The position numbers were made by a program, and so were the translations under genes. 64,000 nucleotides of DNA from Chitinophagaceae bacterium (lineage in GTDB: Bacteria > Bacteroidota > Bacteroidia > Chitinophagales > Chitinophagaceae). The stretch spans positions 17,972 to 81,971 of the forward strand of contig JAICXX010000006.1 in assembly GCA_025934485.1 (NCBI GenBank). The letters run 5' to 3'. Positions within the stretch are counted from its first letter, which is position 1. The number at the start of each line of letters is the position of its first letter. The notes under the pieces are model-generated. The model was not told the origin of the DNA, made no database searches, and was given only the letters and a program-made list of their open reading frames with translations. This document shows, piece after piece, positions 9,587 through 21,000 of the stretch.

Positions 9587-11011
9587 ATGTTACGAAAATC
9601 AACCCTGCTCGTGGCGGCGGCCTTTTGTGGTTTGACCGGCTTCGCGCAGAAGACCGTTACGGTCTACACGACTGCTGCCAACACCGACTTACGATTATCC
9701 GCGAGCGGGACCCTGAACTTCTCTCCCGGCCGTCAGCCGCTCGAGACCGAGCCGTTCGTCCTTGTGGACCCTTCGGCTTCATTCCAGCCGTTCCTGGGTA
9801 TCGGCGGCGCGCTTACCGATGCCGCGGCCGAGACCTTTGCCAAATTATCTCCCGCCAAACAACAGGAGCTGCTCACCGCCTACTACGATACGGCTCGCGG
9901 TATCGGGTACACGCTGGCGAGGACTCATATCATGTGCTGCGACTTCTCCAGCGGCAGTTATAGCTATGTCACCGACAACGATGTCACCCTCAAAAGCTTC
10001 AGTGTCGTGCACGACGAAAAGTACCGTATCCCGCTGATCAAGGCGGCGTTCAAAGCGGCCGGCGGCCGGTTGAAGCTCTATGTTACGCCCTGGAGTCCGC
10101 CCGGCTGGATGAAGGATAACAAAAGTGTCACCGGCGGCGGCAAGCTCAAACCCGAATACGCGCAGGCCTGGGCGAATTTCTATGTCAAGTTCATCAAGAC
10201 CTACGAAGCCATGGGCATGCCCATCTGGGGTCTTTCTGTACAGAACGAGCCAATGGCCAAACAAAAATGGGAGTCATGTATCTACACCGCGGAAGACGAG
10301 CGCAACTTCATTCGCGACTATCTCGGACCTACGCTGGCCAAGGCCGGCATGGGCGGCAAGAAGCTAATCGCCTGGGACCATAATCGTGATCTTATCTATC
10401 AACGGGCCAGCACGATCCTGGAGGACCCGGCGGCCGCCAAATACGTCTGGGGCATCGGGTTCCACTGGTATGAGACCTGGACGGGCGGGCCGATGCTGTT
10501 CGACAATGTCCGGCTGACGCACGAGGCGTTCCCGGGCAAGGCCCTGCTTTTCACGGAAGGATGCAAGGAAAAGTTCTCCTTCGACAGCCTGCAGGCCTGG
10601 TCGCTCGGGGAGCGGTATGGCTATTCGATGATCAACGACTTCAACAGCGGGGCTACCGGCTGGACGGACTGGAATATTTTGCTGGACGAGAACGGCGGTC
10701 CGAACCACGTAGGCAACTTCTGTTTTGCGCCGGTGCATTGCGATACCCGCAATGGTGAGCTGATCTATACCAACGCGTTTTACTATATCGGCGCGTTCTC
10801 CAAATTCGTCCGGCCCGGTGCGCATCGGATCGCGGTTTCAGCGAACAGGGCCGGGTTGCAAGGTACCGGGTTCATGAACAAAGACGGCAGCATCGTTGTC
10901 ATAGTCATGAACACTACGGATCAGCCGATTGCCTATCATTTGATCCTCAAAGGACAGGAGACGGATACGCAGAGTTTACCGCATTCGATCGCTACATTAA
11001 TTATCAAATAG
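9587..11011 (+). CDS. GH30 family glucosylceramidase-like glycosidase 1
   Basis: FLGIGGALTDAAAETF, VTPWSPPGWMKDN, SVQNEPM, LLFTEGC; signal peptide from MLRKSTLLVAAAF. Confidence 0.92.
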   Translation: MLRKSTLLVAAAFCGLTGFAQKTVTVYTTAANTDLRLSASGTLNFSPGRQPLETEPFVLVDPSASFQPFLGIGGALTDAAAETFAKLSPAKQQELLTAYYDTARGIGYTLARTHIMCCDFSSGSYSYVTDNDVTLKSFSVVHDEKYRIPLIKAAFKAAGGRLKLYVTPWSPPGWMKDNKSVTGGGKLKPEYAQAWANFYVKFIKTYEAMGMPIWGLSVQNEPMAKQKWESCIYTAEDERNFIRDYLGPTLAKAGMGGKKLIAWDHNRDLIYQRASTILEDPAAAKYVWGIGFHWYETWTGGPMLFDNVRLTHEAFPGKALLFTEGCKEKFSFDSLQAWSLGERYGYSMINDFNSGATGWTDWNILLDENGGPNHVGNFCFAPVHCDTRNGELIYTNAFYYIGAFSKFVRPGAHRIAVSANRAGLQGTGFMNKDGSIVVIVMNTTDQPIAYHLILKGQETDTQSLPHSIATLIIK

Positions 11012-12433
11012 ATGAGATTTGTTTACTGGACTATCTTTGCAGCGGTGTTTTGCTGCGCCGCGTATAGTCCTGCCCGCGCGCAGAAGGAGAAGGACATTGT
11101 TACGTTTTGGCTGACCGACCCGGCTCATGGTGTTCTTTTTCAGCAACAGCCGGCGCAGACCTTTTCCAAAGAGAATGCCTTTCCACAGGACCCGGTGATC
11201 TCGATCGATGAGAAAAAGAAATACCAGCATATCGATGGATTCGGCTGGTGTCTCACCGGCGGCAGCGCGCAGGCCCTGATGAAGATGAGCCCGGCTGCAC
11301 GTACGGCCCTGCTGCAACAGCTTTTCACGGCCGACGGTGATCATCTCGGATCGAGCTATCTGCGGGTTACCATCGGCGCCTCCGATCTCAATGAGCATGT
11401 GTTCTCGTACGACGATCTGCCCGCGGGGCAAACCGATACCGCGCTGGCGCGTTTCGATCTGGGACCGGATAAGAAGGATGTGATACCGGTGTTGCAGGAG
11501 ATCGTAGGGCTCAATCCGACGATCAAGATCCTGGCTACGCCCTGGAGTGCGCCCGTATGGATGAAAGACAACCACGATACCCGCGGCGGCAGTTTGCTCC
11601 CCCAATACTATGGGGTCTATGCGCGGTATTTTGTGAAATACATTCTGGCGATGCAGCAGGAAGGGATCCGCATCGATGCCGTGACGCCGCAGAACGAGCC
11701 GTTGCATCCCGGCAATAACCCGAGCATGTATATGCCCGCGGCCGCCGAAGCGGCCTTCGTCAAACAGCTCGGCCCTGCCATCAAGCAGGAGCTGCTGGAT
11801 ACCAAGATCATCGTCTACGACCACAACTGCGACCGGCCGGATTATCCGATCTCTATCCTCAAGGACCCGGAGGCCAATCAATATGTCGATGGATCGGCGT
11901 TCCACCTCTATGCCGGCCCCATCGATACGCTTAGCAGTGTACACGATTCATTCCCCGATAAGAATATCTATTTCACGGAGCAATGGGTGGGAGCCCCCGG
12001 CGATATGCTGCGGGATGTCGACGAGCATGTGCGGAAGCTCATCGTTGGCGCGACGCGCAACTGGTCCCGGACCGTCATCGAATGGAACCTGGCCTCGGAC
12101 CCGCATTATGAACCGCATACGGACCGTGGCGGCTGCGATCGCTGTCTGGGCGCGCTGACCATCGACGGCGATTCGGTTAAGCGCAATCCGGCCTATTATA
12201 TCGTTGCTCACGCCTCGAAATACGTGATACCCGAATCATCGCGGATCGCTTCCAACTCCGACGACCAGCTGCCCAATGTCGCGTTTCAGACGCCGCGGGG
12301 CCGCGGAGTGCTCATCGTGCTGAACAACACGGATGCGCCCAGGGGCTTTACCATAGAATTCCATGGCCGGCGCCTCCATGAGACGCTCAATGCCGGGGCC
12401 GTCGCGACGTTCGACTTCAGTATCAATTTATAG
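11012..12433 (+). CDS. GH30 family glucosylceramidase-like glycosidase 2
   Basis: HIDGFGWCLTGGSAQAL, ATPWSAPVWMKDN, TPQNEPLHPGNNPSM, YFTEQW; ATG directly abuts the preceding TAG. Confidence 0.92.
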   Translation: MRFVYWTIFAAVFCCAAYSPARAQKEKDIVTFWLTDPAHGVLFQQQPAQTFSKENAFPQDPVISIDEKKKYQHIDGFGWCLTGGSAQALMKMSPAARTALLQQLFTADGDHLGSSYLRVTIGASDLNEHVFSYDDLPAGQTDTALARFDLGPDKKDVIPVLQEIVGLNPTIKILATPWSAPVWMKDNHDTRGGSLLPQYYGVYARYFVKYILAMQQEGIRIDAVTPQNEPLHPGNNPSMYMPAAAEAAFVKQLGPAIKQELLDTKIIVYDHNCDRPDYPISILKDPEANQYVDGSAFHLYAGPIDTLSSVHDSFPDKNIYFTEQWVGAPGDMLRDVDEHVRKLIVGATRNWSRTVIEWNLASDPHYEPHTDRGGCDRCLGALTIDGDSVKRNPAYYIVAHASKYVIPESSRIASNSDDQLPNVAFQTPRGRGVLIVLNNTDAPRGFTIEFHGRRLHETLNAGAVATFDFSINL

Positions 12434-12476
12434 ACGAGCGGCGGCCTCACCTCCGGGCGGCAGCCTCCGGCTTGCC

Positions 12477-14255
12477 CTAGGGCAGTGTCATCCCGTCGTA
12501 GAACCGCCATTTCGTGGTATAGTCTTTATCCAGCGGCAGGTGAAGCAGGATGGCCCGGATCATTTCGACGGGCATGGCATTCAGCTGCAGAATGGAGTCA
12601 TGGTATTGTTTATAGGTCATCTTCCCGCTGTCCACCAACTCTTTCTTTAACGCATAGAACTGGCGGCCGCCGGTGAGATAGGCTAACTGGTACAGGGGAG
12701 GGTAGTGGTCGGCAAAGGACCGGCGGACCTCGCCCGCCGCATTGGCCCGCTCGTGACCGACGCGGTCCACCAGGAAATCGATACATTGTTCAGGTGTCCA
12801 TTTGCCCAGATGATAATTGAGCGAAAAGATGATCCGGGCGCACCGGTGCATGTGCCAGAACAGCATCCCGACGCGGTCTTCGGGTGTCTGTGGGAATTTG
12901 AGGTCCCATAGCAGCAGTTCCCAGTAAAGCGACCAGCCTTCGGTCCAGAAGCCGGAGCCGAAATCCCGATAGGTGCGATGACGGGTGTTCATGAAGGCCT
13001 GCAGGTTGTGACCCGCAATGAGCTCATGGTGCACCGTGGCGCGGGACAGATAGGGGTTGTTGCCGCGCATGCTCATGAGCTTGTCGTCCTCTTCCATGGT
13101 ATTGGTGGGGTAGGAGATGCTGATCTCGTTGCCGCCGGTAAAGAAAGGGTTGACGAGCTGCCGTTCGGGCGTCATCATGATCATGCCCCAGGTCTCTTCC
13201 GCCAGGGGCGGGATGGTCACGAGGTCGTGTTTTTTAAGAAAGTCCACGGATTCGTTAAACAACCGCAAGATCATTTCCGGTTGCTCGCCGGGAGGAACAT
13301 AGGCATTCTTTACCTTCTCCAGCGCCGCTTTCCAATTATCGCCGAAACCCATGTCGCGCGAGGCTTTCAGCATCTCTTTGTCGCACCAGGCAAATTCTTT
13401 GTTCGCGATATCGATAAGCTCTTCGGGGCTGTAGGGAATCATTTCGTAATTCAGTTGGCGGATCAGCTCGGCGCGGCCCACGGGATGGCCCACGATACCG
13501 CTTTTGTCGTTTGCCGCGAATCGGAGGTTCTTGTCCTTGAATTGCGCGGCATAGAGCGTTAGCGCACTGTCCAGCTCTTTATAGGTCTTCGGCATCCACC
13601 ACGTGAAAAGCGGATCATAGCCATTGTAGAAGTCGTAGACATCGGTTATTGCTCTTCTGAGATCGGCAATCACCAAGCCTGCCTCGTACAGGGCGTCCAT
13701 ATCCATGCTGGAGTCGGTCTTGAGCTTTTCCCTGAACTTCGCGATCGTCCTTGTGGCATCGAACCAGTTCTTCGCCAGCGCCTCGGAGTTGAGCACGTGT
13801 CCGCGACGCCGTAGCTTCTCCGTGGCATAGATGCTGTCGGCAAAAGGGAACCAGTGGCTGATCTTGCTATATTGCTTTTGCTCTTCGGCGGAAGCCCGCA
13901 GCTTTTCTTTGAGATCGCGTTTGAAGAGGATGTAGTCGACCTTGCATTCCTGCGGCAGGGAGTTGAAATCGAGGGCCTCCGTTTTGCCCAAATATTCTTG
14001 ATAAAGCGAGTCGAAACGGGCGCGGATAGTAGGGGCTGCTCCTTCGATGCCGCCATAGCCCTGATAGCGGCTGCCATAAAAGGTGCTCGTGTAAAAACGC
14101 GTCAAGGCACGCCAATCGGCCTCGTAATTCTGCATCAGGCTGGGCATCTCCTGGCAGGGAACATAGGAATCGGGCGAGATCTGGGCATGACCAGTGGTCG
14201 CAGTAAGCACGATGCAGGCCATCAGTGAGGCGGCGATGTTCAGGAGTTTTCTCAT
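12477..14255 (-). CDS. DUF885-family secreted protein (predicted metallopeptidase-like)
   Basis: ATVHHELIAGHNLQAFMNTRHR..GFWTEGWSLYWELLLWDL region; signal peptide. Confidence 0.8.
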   Translation of the reverse strand: MRKLLNIAASLMACIVLTATTGHAQISPDSYVPCQEMPSLMQNYEADWRALTRFYTSTFYGSRYQGYGGIEGAAPTIRARFDSLYQEYLGKTEALDFNSLPQECKVDYILFKRDLKEKLRASAEEQKQYSKISHWFPFADSIYATEKLRRRGHVLNSEALAKNWFDATRTIAKFREKLKTDSSMDMDALYEAGLVIADLRRAITDVYDFYNGYDPLFTWWMPKTYKELDSALTLYAAQFKDKNLRFAANDKSGIVGHPVGRAELIRQLNYEMIPYSPEELIDIANKEFAWCDKEMLKASRDMGFGDNWKAALEKVKNAYVPPGEQPEMILRLFNESVDFLKKHDLVTIPPLAEETWGMIMMTPERQLVNPFFTGGNEISISYPTNTMEEDDKLMSMRGNNPYLSRATVHHELIAGHNLQAFMNTRHRTYRDFGSGFWTEGWSLYWELLLWDLKFPQTPEDRVGMLFWHMHRCARIIFSLNYHLGKWTPEQCIDFLVDRVGHERANAAGEVRRSFADHYPPLYQLAYLTGGRQFYALKKELVDSGKMTYKQYHDSILQLNAMPVEMIRAILLHLPLDKDYTTKWRFYDGMTLP

Positions 14256-14275
14256 AAGCTTTGGTGATTAGAGGA

Positions 14276-17017
14276 TTAAGGTAAATCTTTTATCCACACG
14301 GTGGATACGGGTGGTGGCGGCGGCGTATGATTCGATTCGTCCGGTGAGGCCGTCACGGGCAGGCGGTTTAGCCGGGCATAGTTAGGCACAGCCACGAGCG
14401 GGCTGCCGTCGGCCCATGTGCCTTTTATCGCCATAATGCCGTGTAGAAAATTGCCTTCCCATTCCAGGTGGAGGGGGCCATTGCCGATGGTCTTGTCGAT
14501 ATCGCCGTTATCCGCCTTCTCGACATTGTAAAGCAGCGGACCATAACGCAAGGCGACACGACCGCGATCGGCTTCGATCTTTTCGCTGGCCTTTACCCGC
14601 TGGATCGTCATGGGCAGCTCGAAGTCGACCCTGTCGCCTTTTTTCCAGGTCCGGCGAATGACGGCATAGCCGCGCCGGATCTCCGGTGTCAGCGGCTGGC
14701 CGTTTACCGTGAGCGATTTGAGGCCGTTGATAGTAGTATCAGGGATATAGAGCTCGCTGGTGGTACGATTGGGAACGCGGATGTACAAGGTAAAGGTTTT
14801 GGTTTCCCTGGGGTTTACCATGAGGGCCACCTTTCCGCTCCAGGGATAGTCGGTCTTTTGGGTCATTTCGACGTCGGTGCCTGCTACCTTTTCGATCTTC
14901 ATCGTACTGCCGATAAAGAGGTTGACATAAAGACCGTCATCGCCACGGACATAGGTCCAAGTAGGCATCATCAGCAGCGTGCGGGGGATATTGCCTACGC
15001 AGCAGGGACACACATGCCAGGCGTAGCGGGGCTGCGATGTCGTGAGGGCATTGGTGTACAGGAAGTCCTTGCCGTCGAGGGAAAGCGAACCCAATAACGC
15101 GTTGTACAGCGTCTCTTCGTAGAGATCGGCGTAGCGGGCGTCGTGGTAGGCGAGATTCATCTTGTATTCGAAGAAGATCAGGCCGCAGCTGGAACAGGAT
15201 TCACAATAGGCATTGTTACGCAGCGAATAGTCGGGGCCGAATCCTTCGGAGGTCTCGCCGCTGCCGATGCCGCCGGTGATGTAATACTTTCGGTTGACCA
15301 TATCGTCCCACAGCGAGAGCACGGCGCTCTGGTAGTCTACGTCGCCGGTTTCCGCGGCTACGTCCGCCATGCCCGAATAGGTGTAGGTAGCGCGTACGGC
15401 GTGTCCCACGGCCTCGTATTGTTCCTGTACCGGCACCCGGCTTTGATCATAATCGCTGCCGCCGTGGCGGTTGTCGAGCAGGAACTTGGCCAGCCGGATA
15501 TAGGCATCGCCGTGTCCCTGGCCTTCCATGTCGTTGACGAAACGCCCGAACCGAACGAGGGCCTGTTCCATCTCCTGGTGGCCGTCGAACCAGGCGATCT
15601 TGCCGGGGCCGATGTTGGCGACCCAGCAGTCGGCCAATTTCTTGGCGGCATTGTAGAGGCGCTTGTCGTGCCCTTCGGTGAGGGTGTAATCATTGATAGC
15701 AGATTCAATAAAATATCCAGCCGTGTAGCCTTCGTGGTTGCCACGGGATTCCGGCGACCAGCGGTGATGCCATCGACTCGTATCGCGCAACGTCCAGGCC
15801 GTTTGGAGATAGCCGTCGGGTTCCTGAGCCGCCAGAATGATCGGTATCCATCGTTCCAGTGTTGCTTTCATCTTCTCCTGCGCAGCAATGATCTCCTTGT
15901 CGCCTTTGGGGTCGACCATGAGGGCTTCGCACATGGCTTCCACCGTTTGGTGGACCCAGGCGTTGGAGAAGACATAGCCTTTGTGTTTGCCGTGTGGTTC
16001 GCCGCGCAGCGCTTTGCCGGCTTCGATAAAATTATCGAGCCCGCCCTGGCCGGTGGTGAGATCGGTGCGTTCGCACTGGGCGATGCAGTAGGGTATCCAG
16101 TTCACGATGATGGCCTTGGCGCGATCGTTCCAGAGCTTGCTGTCGATGCTATAGTGTTTGGTATAGACGACGTCGAGCCGTTTGGCCGGCGGTGGGTTGA
16201 CGACCTTCACCCGCACCTTGCCGCTGGTATGCAGCTCGCCCTGCCAGGCGGTGAACTGCAGGGTGTATACGCCGGGGGTTTTGAAGGCGGCTGTGGTGGT
16301 TGCGTTGCCGGCATCCGCGATCGTCACGCCGGGGCCACTGATGGCCGTCCATTGGGTGCGGGTGATGGGGTGAATGCTTTTGATACTTGCGCTGAGATAG
16401 GTCTTGCCATCGAGCATCACGTCGCGATCCGTGCCTGCGTCGACCACCGGCGCCACGGGTGCGCAGTGTTCCGATTCGGCGACGGTCCATTCCAGCAACG
16501 TCACGTCGTATCGATCGGAAGAATCCATTGTGATCCTGAGCCTGGTCGTGGTGATTTCGTCGAATGTCGTCGTATTGAAGGTTCGGTTGACGAGCCCGAG
16601 CCCCTGTGCGTTGCGTACCGGCTGGAATGTCTTCCCGTCCCAGTATTCGATCTGGTAACTTCCCGGCAGTTTGGCAGTATGTTCATAATCCCACCACAAT
16701 GTGGCGATCTGCCGGGTGGTGATGGGTTGCGGCCATTGATATTCTACCCAGGCCTTAGCCTGGCGATGTAGCGACCGGAACCAGCCATCACCCTCGCTGG
16801 CGGCGGTGTCACCATCGTTGAGGGTGGTGAGGGCCGCGCCGGGGCGGCCCGAGGTCGTGGCCCTGGCGACGATGGCCAGGTTAGCGGGTGTTGCCGCCTG
16901 TGCGGTCGACGGCGTTTGAGCCGCGCCGGACTGTTGTGCGGCGAGGGGCGTCCAGGCGATCAGTGTCAGGACGAAGCCCAATAACAGGAAACTTACGGAA
17001 AAACGGCGGTGCCTCAT
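14276..17017 (-). CDS. GH127-like beta-L-arabinofuranosidase (DUF1680) with N-terminal discoidin-like region
   Basis: YYITGGIGSGETSEGFGPDYSLRNNAYCESCSSCGLIFFEYKM, HVCPCCVGNIPRTLLMM; start at MRHRRFSVSFLLLGF. Confidence 0.9.
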   Translation of the reverse strand: MRHRRFSVSFLLLGFVLTLIAWTPLAAQQSGAAQTPSTAQAATPANLAIVARATTSGRPGAALTTLNDGDTAASEGDGWFRSLHRQAKAWVEYQWPQPITTRQIATLWWDYEHTAKLPGSYQIEYWDGKTFQPVRNAQGLGLVNRTFNTTTFDEITTTRLRITMDSSDRYDVTLLEWTVAESEHCAPVAPVVDAGTDRDVMLDGKTYLSASIKSIHPITRTQWTAISGPGVTIADAGNATTTAAFKTPGVYTLQFTAWQGELHTSGKVRVKVVNPPPAKRLDVVYTKHYSIDSKLWNDRAKAIIVNWIPYCIAQCERTDLTTGQGGLDNFIEAGKALRGEPHGKHKGYVFSNAWVHQTVEAMCEALMVDPKGDKEIIAAQEKMKATLERWIPIILAAQEPDGYLQTAWTLRDTSRWHHRWSPESRGNHEGYTAGYFIESAINDYTLTEGHDKRLYNAAKKLADCWVANIGPGKIAWFDGHQEMEQALVRFGRFVNDMEGQGHGDAYIRLAKFLLDNRHGGSDYDQSRVPVQEQYEAVGHAVRATYTYSGMADVAAETGDVDYQSAVLSLWDDMVNRKYYITGGIGSGETSEGFGPDYSLRNNAYCESCSSCGLIFFEYKMNLAYHDARYADLYEETLYNALLGSLSLDGKDFLYTNALTTSQPRYAWHVCPCCVGNIPRTLLMMPTWTYVRGDDGLYVNLFIGSTMKIEKVAGTDVEMTQKTDYPWSGKVALMVNPRETKTFTLYIRVPNRTTSELYIPDTTINGLKSLTVNGQPLTPEIRRGYAVIRRTWKKGDRVDFELPMTIQRVKASEKIEADRGRVALRYGPLLYNVEKADNGDIDKTIGNGPLHLEWEGNFLHGIMAIKGTWADGSPLVAVPNYARLNRLPVTASPDESNHTPPPPPVSTVWIKDLP

Positions 17018-17182
17018 ATGTGGTCGGCTTTTAGGCGCTAAATATAAGCGTTGCCGGGGTTTTCCGGTGACCATTATTTCACCGAAACCCACTGGTTTTT
17101 GACCTTTAAAGGATGACGTCTCGTGATCCAGGATGCGCGGCAGCTCGAATTAACTATATTTGGCCCCATCAAAAAGCGTCTC

Positions 17183-17983
17183 ATGAAATTGGGGTTTATC
17201 GGCGTGGGTAATATTGCGGCGGCGCTCGTCGAAGGATTTTCGACGCCGGGAGCGAGCGGGCCGGGGGCGGTATCAGTGGCCGCGGAGCCAGGCGATCTCG
17301 AGCTTTTTCTCTCGCCGCGGAATGAAGCGCGGTCGAAGGCCCTGGCAGCGCGGTATCCGCGGGTCACGCGGCTGGAGAGCAACCAGGCCGTGCTGGACCG
17401 GAGCGAGATCGTGATCCTTAGTGTACGTCCGCCGGTGGCGACGGAGGTGCTGGGCGCGTTAAAATTTCGCGCGGATCATATCGTGGTCTCGCTGGTTGCC
17501 TTGCTGAAATACGCCGATCTCGCGACGCAGGCACGTCCCGCGATGGCCGTCAGCCGGGCGATCCCGATGCCCGCGGCGGCGAAACACAACTGTCCGATCG
17601 CGTTATACCGGCCGGCGCCCGTGGTGGAACAACTGTTCGCGCGGGTAGGCGAGCCGCTCGTGGTGGACGACGAACCACAGTTGCATGCTTTGTGGACGCT
17701 CACGGGGCTGATCACACCGTTCTATGATCTGCTGGGCGCACTGAGCGGATGGGCCATCGAACATGGCGTTGCACCACTCACCGCCAATGCCTACACCGCG
17801 CATCTTTTTCAATCGCTGGCGGCGCTGGCGCAGCTCGATCCCAAGGCAGGCTTTCCGGCATTCGCGCAGCATGCCGCCACGCCGGGCGGTCTCAATGAGC
17901 AGGCCGGCCGTGAGATCCGCAAAAGCGGCGCGCACCAGCTCTGGATCGAAGCCGCGGATCGGCTGTTACCAAGGTTTGGGTGA
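17183..17983 (+). CDS. Pyrroline-5-carboxylate reductase-like NAD(P)-binding protein
   Basis: MKLGFIGVGNIAAALVEGF, LSVRPPVATEVLGAL, RAIPMPAAAKHNCPIALY; TATATTTGG box at 17155-17163. Confidence 0.8.
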   Translation: MKLGFIGVGNIAAALVEGFSTPGASGPGAVSVAAEPGDLELFLSPRNEARSKALAARYPRVTRLESNQAVLDRSEIVILSVRPPVATEVLGALKFRADHIVVSLVALLKYADLATQARPAMAVSRAIPMPAAAKHNCPIALYRPAPVVEQLFARVGEPLVVDDEPQLHALWTLTGLITPFYDLLGALSGWAIEHGVAPLTANAYTAHLFQSLAALAQLDPKAGFPAFAQHAATPGGLNEQAGREIRKSGAHQLWIEAADRLLPRFG

Positions 17984-18042
17984 GCGGCTGCCGGCTCATT
18001 CCGGTAAGGTCTGCGTAGCGAGTGAGCCGTGACACCGGCCGA

Positions 18043-21000
18043 TCAGCCTTCGAGGCCGGCCTTAAATTCTTTATGCTCCTTATGCGCCTGCGCTATCTCG
18101 TATTCCAGTTCGGGATCGATGTTCTGTTCTTCGACCTTACGTGCTTTTTCCATGAGCTCCTCATGATGATCCTGCAGCCACTGCAATTGTTTCTTGCCAT
18201 AGGACATCTTGGTGAACAGCACATACAGCACCGGCACGATGAAGATGGAGATGCCCGATGAAGCGATCATCCCGCCCAGTACGGTAACGCCGATGGTATT
18301 CCTGGAAAGGCCGCCCGCACCGCTGGCCAGCACCAGCGGCATGACGCCCAGGATAAAAGCCATCGAGGTCATGAGGATGGGCCGGATACGCAGCCGTGCC
18401 GCCTCGAGCGTAGACTTAATGAGCTCTTCCCCGCGGTCGACGCGGATCTTGGCAAATTCCACGATGAGGATCGCATTCTTGGCGGACAGCCCGATGAGCG
18501 TGATCAGCCCGATTTGCGCATAGACATTGTTGCTAAGCGATGGTGCGATGCTCAGCGCCGCGATGGCGCCAAAGGCGCTGATAGGCACGGCCAACATCAC
18601 GGCCAGCGGCACCGACCAGCTCTCGTATAAAGCCGCGAGGAACAGGAAGACAAAGATGATACAGAACAGGAAGATATACACGGTCATCGAGCCGGCCTTG
18701 ATCTCTTCGTAGCTGAGTCCGGAGAAATCGTAGGTATATCCGCGGGGAAGATATTTTGCTGCCAGCTTCTTCAGGTCATCCAGGCTCTGCCCGCTGCTAT
18801 AGCCAGGTGGGATGGAACCATCGACCTCCGCGGATCGGAAGATGTTGAAGTGCGTGATCAGCGGCGCCGCCTGTGAAGGCTTATAGCTGATGAGCGTACT
18901 CAGGGGCAACATCGAATCGCGGGAATTCCGGACGTAGTACTTGTCCATGTTCCCGATCAACGCGCGGTAGGAGGTGTCGGCCTGCATCACCACGTGATAG
19001 GTCCGGTCGTAGAGCGTGAAGTTGCCGATGAACAGGCTGCCCATGTAAGCCTGCATGGTCTGGAAGACCTGGGTGATATCCACCCCCAGCTTTTGGCATT
19101 TGTCCCGGTCGACAGTAAGGTCATAGCTGGGTGTATGCGCCGAGAAATAGCATACGGCCGTCGAAGTAGATGGATTCTTTTTCGCTTCCGCCACAAACCT
19201 GTTCACTGCTTTTTCGAAAGCATAGATATCATCGGTGGAACTGCCTTGCTCGATCTGGAAGGAGAAACCCGCCGAAATGCCGACACCGCGGATCGGCGCC
19301 GGCTGTATGACGTGGATCGAGGCATTTTTTATCCCCGCCGCAGCGAATTTTTTGTAAAGGGCGTTGGAAATGCCCGGCCATTGTGTTTCCGGTGTCGTGC
19401 GCTGGTCCCAGGGGGTAAGCATCACAAAAAAGGAGCCGGCATTCGAGGTCGCGCCGCCGTTGAGGATATTGAAGCCCGAAACGGCCACATAATGGAGGAT
19501 GCCCGGTGTTGTGTTCACGACCTTCATCATCTTTTCCATGACGTCCACACTCTGGGTCGTCGCACTGGCATCCGCCAGCTGGAAAGTGATGAACACCCGG
19601 CCGCCGTCTTCGGTGGGCACAAAACCGGAAGGTTTGGTCCGGAAAAGATAAAAGGTGCCGACACAGATTGCCGCCAGCACAAGCACGGTAATGCCCGAAT
19701 ATTTGATGGCGCGGCGGACGCCATGGACATAACGGAAGGTTAACTTGTCGAATCCTCGTTCGAACGCGGCGAAGAATTTGTCCACCCAGTTCTTTTTCTT
19801 ATGCGGGTTATGCGGCTTCAGCAGCAGGGTACAAAGCGCAGGTGTCAACGAAAGGGCGATAAACGCCGAGATGATCACCGAGATAGCGATGGTGATGGCA
19901 AATTGCTGGTACAGCCGGCCCACGATACCCGGGATGAAGCCCACGGGCACGAAGACGGCGGCGAGGATCAGGGCGATCGCCACAACGGGCGCGGAGATCT
20001 CCTTCATGGCCTGGTACGTCGCCTCTTTCGCGGACATATGCTGCTCATCGATATAATGCTGCACCGCCTCGACAACAATTATGGCATCGTCTACGACGAT
20101 GCCTATCGCCAGCACGAAGCCGAACATCGTGAGGGTATTGATCGTGAAGCCGAGGGGAATGAAGAAGATAAAGGTCCCCAGGATAGACACCGGGATGGCG
20201 AAGATCGGGATGATCGTGGATCGCCAGTTCTGCAGGAACAACAATACGACGAGCGCCACCAGCGCCAGGGCCTGCAGCAGGGTCTTTTCCACTTCTTGCA
20301 TCGAGACGCGAATGATCGTGATGGCTTCGAATGGAACGATGTAGTCTACGTCATTCGGAAAAGACTTTTTGAGCTCCGCCAATTTTGCATAGACCGCGTC
20401 GGCCGTCTGCAGGGCATTGCTGCCCGGCGCCTGGTAGATCATCAGGAACGAACATCGGTGGCCATCCACGAAGGCATTGCTGCTAAACGTGAATTTGCCG
20501 AGCTCAACCCGCGCCACGTCTTTGAGATAGACCATCGCACCCGTTTTGGGATTGGTCTTGACGACGATCTTTTCGTAATCCGCGGGCTTGTTGAGCATGC
20601 TATTGACGAGGATATTGAGCTCATAGGACTGGGCTGAATGCTGCGGTGGCGCGCCGGCCGAACCTGCAGCCACATACTGGTTTTGCGCATTGACGGCGGC
20701 GGACACATCCGCGGGCGTGATATGGTAAGACGCCATCTTTTGCGGATCCATCCAGATACGCATGGCGAACTGGTCCGTCCTGGCGCTCACATCACCGACG
20801 CCCGGCACGCGCAGGATGGCGTCCTGGATGAACACGCTGGTATAGTTGTCAAGGAAGGTGATATTATGCGAACCCTTGGGGGAATAGATCGCCACCAGCA
20901 GTAGTTGGTCGGGGTTGCTGGCGCGCACATTGAGGCCCAGCTTGCTGACGACGGAAGGCAATAACGGCGATGCTATCCTTTCCCGGTTCTGCACGTTGAG

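Noticed and set aside
10997-11944. 315-aa minus ORF opposite the second GH30 gene
   Set aside because: Antisense to a strongly supported GH30 gene; composition typical of a shadow frame.
15143-16771. 542-aa + strand ORF opposite the GH127 gene
   Set aside because: Antisense shadow ORF of a well-supported coding gene in GC-rich DNA; no recognisable motif.
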